Part shown: piece by piece, positions 62,619 through 64,000 of the stretch
Numbering within the stretch: position 1 is the first letter of the stretch
Layout of the letters: every line of letters begins with the position of its first letter
Assembly (NCBI GenBank): GCA_937766455.1
Contig: CALLXD010000018.1
Span: forward strand, 1-64,000
Direction: 5' to 3'
DNA length: 64,000 bases
Origin: Vicinamibacterales bacterium
GTDB taxonomy: Bacteria; Acidobacteriota; Vicinamibacteria; Vicinamibacterales; UBA8438
Program-made: the position numbers and the translations under genes
Notes under the pieces: generated by a model
Database searches by the model: none
The model's input: only the letters and a program-made list of their open reading frames with translations
What the model was told of the DNA's origin: nothing

Positions 62619-63380
62619 CTAGCCGCGGGTCGATTTTCGTTTCTTTGCGCGTGCTGCGCGTGGCGCGATTGATTCGGGTGCGTTCTCGCGGTTAACGATT
62701 TTCGCGGCGGCTTTGGCCACGACGTCACGCAACATCTTGTTGGGAACGCCGCCGGTACCCGGCCTCCCCGTCACCCATGTGTCCGGCAGTTCGGCGGCAA
62801 GGATATCGTCGAAGTCGCCCTCGCTCTTGACCGAGAGCGGCGCGAACGTGGTGATGTCAAGCGGACCGGACCAGTGGTCTCGATGCTTGATCAGGAGCCA
62901 ACTGCGTCCTTTCTGGGACGCGGCGGTGCCGGGCCGGTCCCGCGTGCGAACCAGGACCCACGAGCCCTTGAGCTTGTAGCCGTCGAGCGTGAACTTGAGG
63001 TCGCCCGTGTCGAGCGCGGCGTCGATGTCCGGCACCTCGGGCTGCCAGGTGCCGTAGTCCCACAGCATGACCACGCCTGCCCCGTAGCCCTCCGGAATGA
63101 CCCCTTCAAAATCGCCGTAGTCGTACGGGTGGTCCTCGGTACGCACCGCCATGTGCTTGTCGCGTGGGTCGAGCGAAGGCCCTTTCGGGACCGCCCAGGA
63201 CAGCAGCACCCCGCCGTGTTCGAGACGCAGGTCGTAGTGCAGCCGGCTCGCGAGATGCTTTTGGACGCAAAAGTGGAGGGGCTTCGGCGTGCGGGTTTTC
63301 CGCGCGCGTCGCGTGCGATCGCCGGAGGGCTCCGGAGTCTTCGCGAAGTCGCGCTTGCGACGATAGTCGTCAAGGGGCAT
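62619..63380 (-). CDS. Stand-alone LigD-type DNA 3'-phosphoesterase
   Basis: A 253-residue protein matching the phosphoesterase (DNA polymerase-ligase N-terminal) domain of Lig[21 protein letters not shown] carries the catalytic His and Arg cluster, then [56 protein letters not shown] and SWLLIKHRD. The end is Arg/Lys-rich. No polymerase or ligase domain and no ku gene are nearby. It trims 3'-phosphate or 3'-ribonucleotide ends at breaks. It is divergent from the next gene by 27 bases. Confidence 0.88.
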   Translation of the reverse strand: MPLDDYRRKRDFAKTPEPSGDRTRRARKTRTPKPLHFCVQKHLASRLHYDLRLEHGGVLLSWAVPKGPSLDPRDKHMAVRTEDHPYDYGDFEGVIPEGYGAGVVMLWDYGTWQPEVPDIDAALDTGDLKFTLDGYKLKGSWVLVRTRDRPGTAASQKGRSWLLIKHRDHWSGPLDITTFAPLSVKSEGDFDDILAAELPDTWVTGRPGTGGVPNKMLRDVVAKAAAKIVNRENAPESIAPRAARAKKRKSTRG

Positions 63381-63407
63381 GCGTTCTTTGAGTGTAAGCT
63401 GTCTGCC

Positions 63408-64000
63408 ATGTCACACGCACCCGATGATGCCGGGTCTGGCGCGGTTTTGTGGTCTGGGCATCCGCGCGGTCTGTCGACGCTGTTCTTCACGGAGATGTGG
63501 GAACGGTTCAGCTACTACGGCATGCGGGCCCTGCTCGTGCTGTTCATGACCGATCTGGTGGCAAACGGCGGTTTGGGCATGACCGACGTTACCGCGACGG
63601 CGATCTACGGGCTGTACACCTTTGCCGTGTATGCGGTCGCATTGCCCGGAGGGTGGATCGCCGATCGGTTGACCGGCCAGCGTCAGGCCGTGCTCATCGG
63701 CGGGGTCATCATTGCCGTGGGCCACTTGACCCTCGCGATTCCCACGCTGTCCGCGTTCTATCTGGGCCTCGTGCTGATCGTGCTGGGCACCGGCCTGCTC
63801 AAGCCGAACGTGAGCGCGATCGTGGCCGACCTCTATCCCGAGGGTGGTGCGCGACGAGACGCCGGCTTCTCCATCTTCTATATGGGCATCAACGTCGGTG
63901 CCCTGGCCGGTCCGCTGGTATGCGGCACGCTCGGGGAGCGCGTCAACTGGCACCTCGGGTTTAGTGCCGCCGGTTTCGGGATGATCTTAGGGGTTGTGCA
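63408..64000 (+). CDS. POT-family peptide transporter (partial, runs off window)
   Basis: The first 197 residues of a proton-coupled oligopeptide transporter. ExxERFxYY is present as [60 protein letters not shown] and [19 protein letters not shown] follow, covering roughly the first five or six membrane helices. Start ATG 63408 ([11 protein letters not shown]). The frame is open to the last base, and the C-terminal half is not in the window. Confidence 0.93.
   Translation, partial: MSHAPDDAGSGAVLWSGHPRGLSTLFFTEMWERFSYYGMRALLVLFMTDLVANGGLGMTDVTATAIYGLYTFAVYAVALPGGWIADRLTGQRQAVLIGGVIIAVGHLTLAIPTLSAFYLGLVLIVLGTGLLKPNVSAIVADLYPEGGARRDAGFSIFYMGINVGALAGPLVCGTLGERVNWHLGFSAAGFGMILGVV

Noticed and set aside
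63408-63953. Minus-strand and alternative-frame open frames over the POT transporter
   Set aside because: They are shadows. The frame from ATG 63408 shows all POT motifs and stays open to the end of the window.

Overview
The window is GC-rich bacterial chromosome. The protein families seen (DUF5777 barrel, DUF2203, PilZ, DinB pairs, MoxR-type AAA/VWA pair, secreted proteins with carboxypeptidase-regulatory domains, Mre/Rod cluster followed by RNase G) suggest an Acidobacteriota genome, most likely class Vicinamibacteria. This is inference from gene content only; there is no rRNA here. Many genes carry single-base frameshifts, often at short homopolymers and clustered in a few genes (mreB, the VWA gene, the IS6 transposase). 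I read most of them as consensus errors of an assembly rather than true decay. Frameshifted genes are therefore given as one feature with the break points stated.

Layout. 1-3035: a CuA-cupredoxin/DUF5777 fusion gene, then an IS256-family transposase gene that has lost its 5' end to an adjoining IS6-family element. 3257-7253: tRNA-Leu(CAG), sppA with a double-hairpin leader, and a convergent PpiD/SurA-like foldase. 7889-16654: a GAF-less or weakly GAF-like GGDEF protein, then the cell-shape cluster mreB-mreC-mreD-mrdA-rodA and RNase G. 16738-26156: DNA repair (MGMT), DinB, a degenerate HD-GYP protein, a nucleoside transporter, the mtnA-tsaD-nudix run, a DAACS symporter and an HD-domain protein. 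26199-30871: two ABC ATPase/permease pairs in one overlapping operon, then a secreted protein. 30999-35334: PilZ, hbd-folE-secreted protein-ypdA operon, LON-domain protein. 35389-40061: VWA/MoxR pair with a duplicated gene end, and an M49-like peptidase. 40311-45710: lpdA and lipA facing each other, UPF0173 hydrolase, DUF2203, ferredoxin-nuoB-nuoI. 45950-53357: TPR/double aspartyl-protease protein, a 1047-residue metalloprotease-propeller-barrel protein, ECF sigma/anti-sigma/TlpA operon. 53741-57924: a carboxypeptidase-regulatory-like gene broken by an IS3 element that itself holds an IS30 element. 57995-64000: small zinc-ribbon protein, DUF72, YheT-like hydrolase, DinB, YvcK, a stand-alone LigD 3'-phosphoesterase and the start of a POT peptide transporter.

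Functional links. MreBCD, PBP2 and RodA form the elongasome. lpdA and lipA both serve lipoyl-dependent complexes. mtnA (methionine salvage) is followed by tsaD (tRNA t6A). The sigma/anti-sigma/TlpA set looks like a redox-linked envelope regulon.

The most unusual structure is a family of palindromic intergenic elements (about 100-180 bp) with CTAG termini. Two near-identical copies in opposite orientation bracket lipA, and a third diverged copy sits at 30901-31002. In three cases the terminal CTAG forms the TAG stop codon of the neighbouring gene. Other notable items are an in-frame 69-bp tandem duplication of the 3' end of the MoxR gene, and the nested IS30-in-IS3 insertion whose removal restores an open frame.
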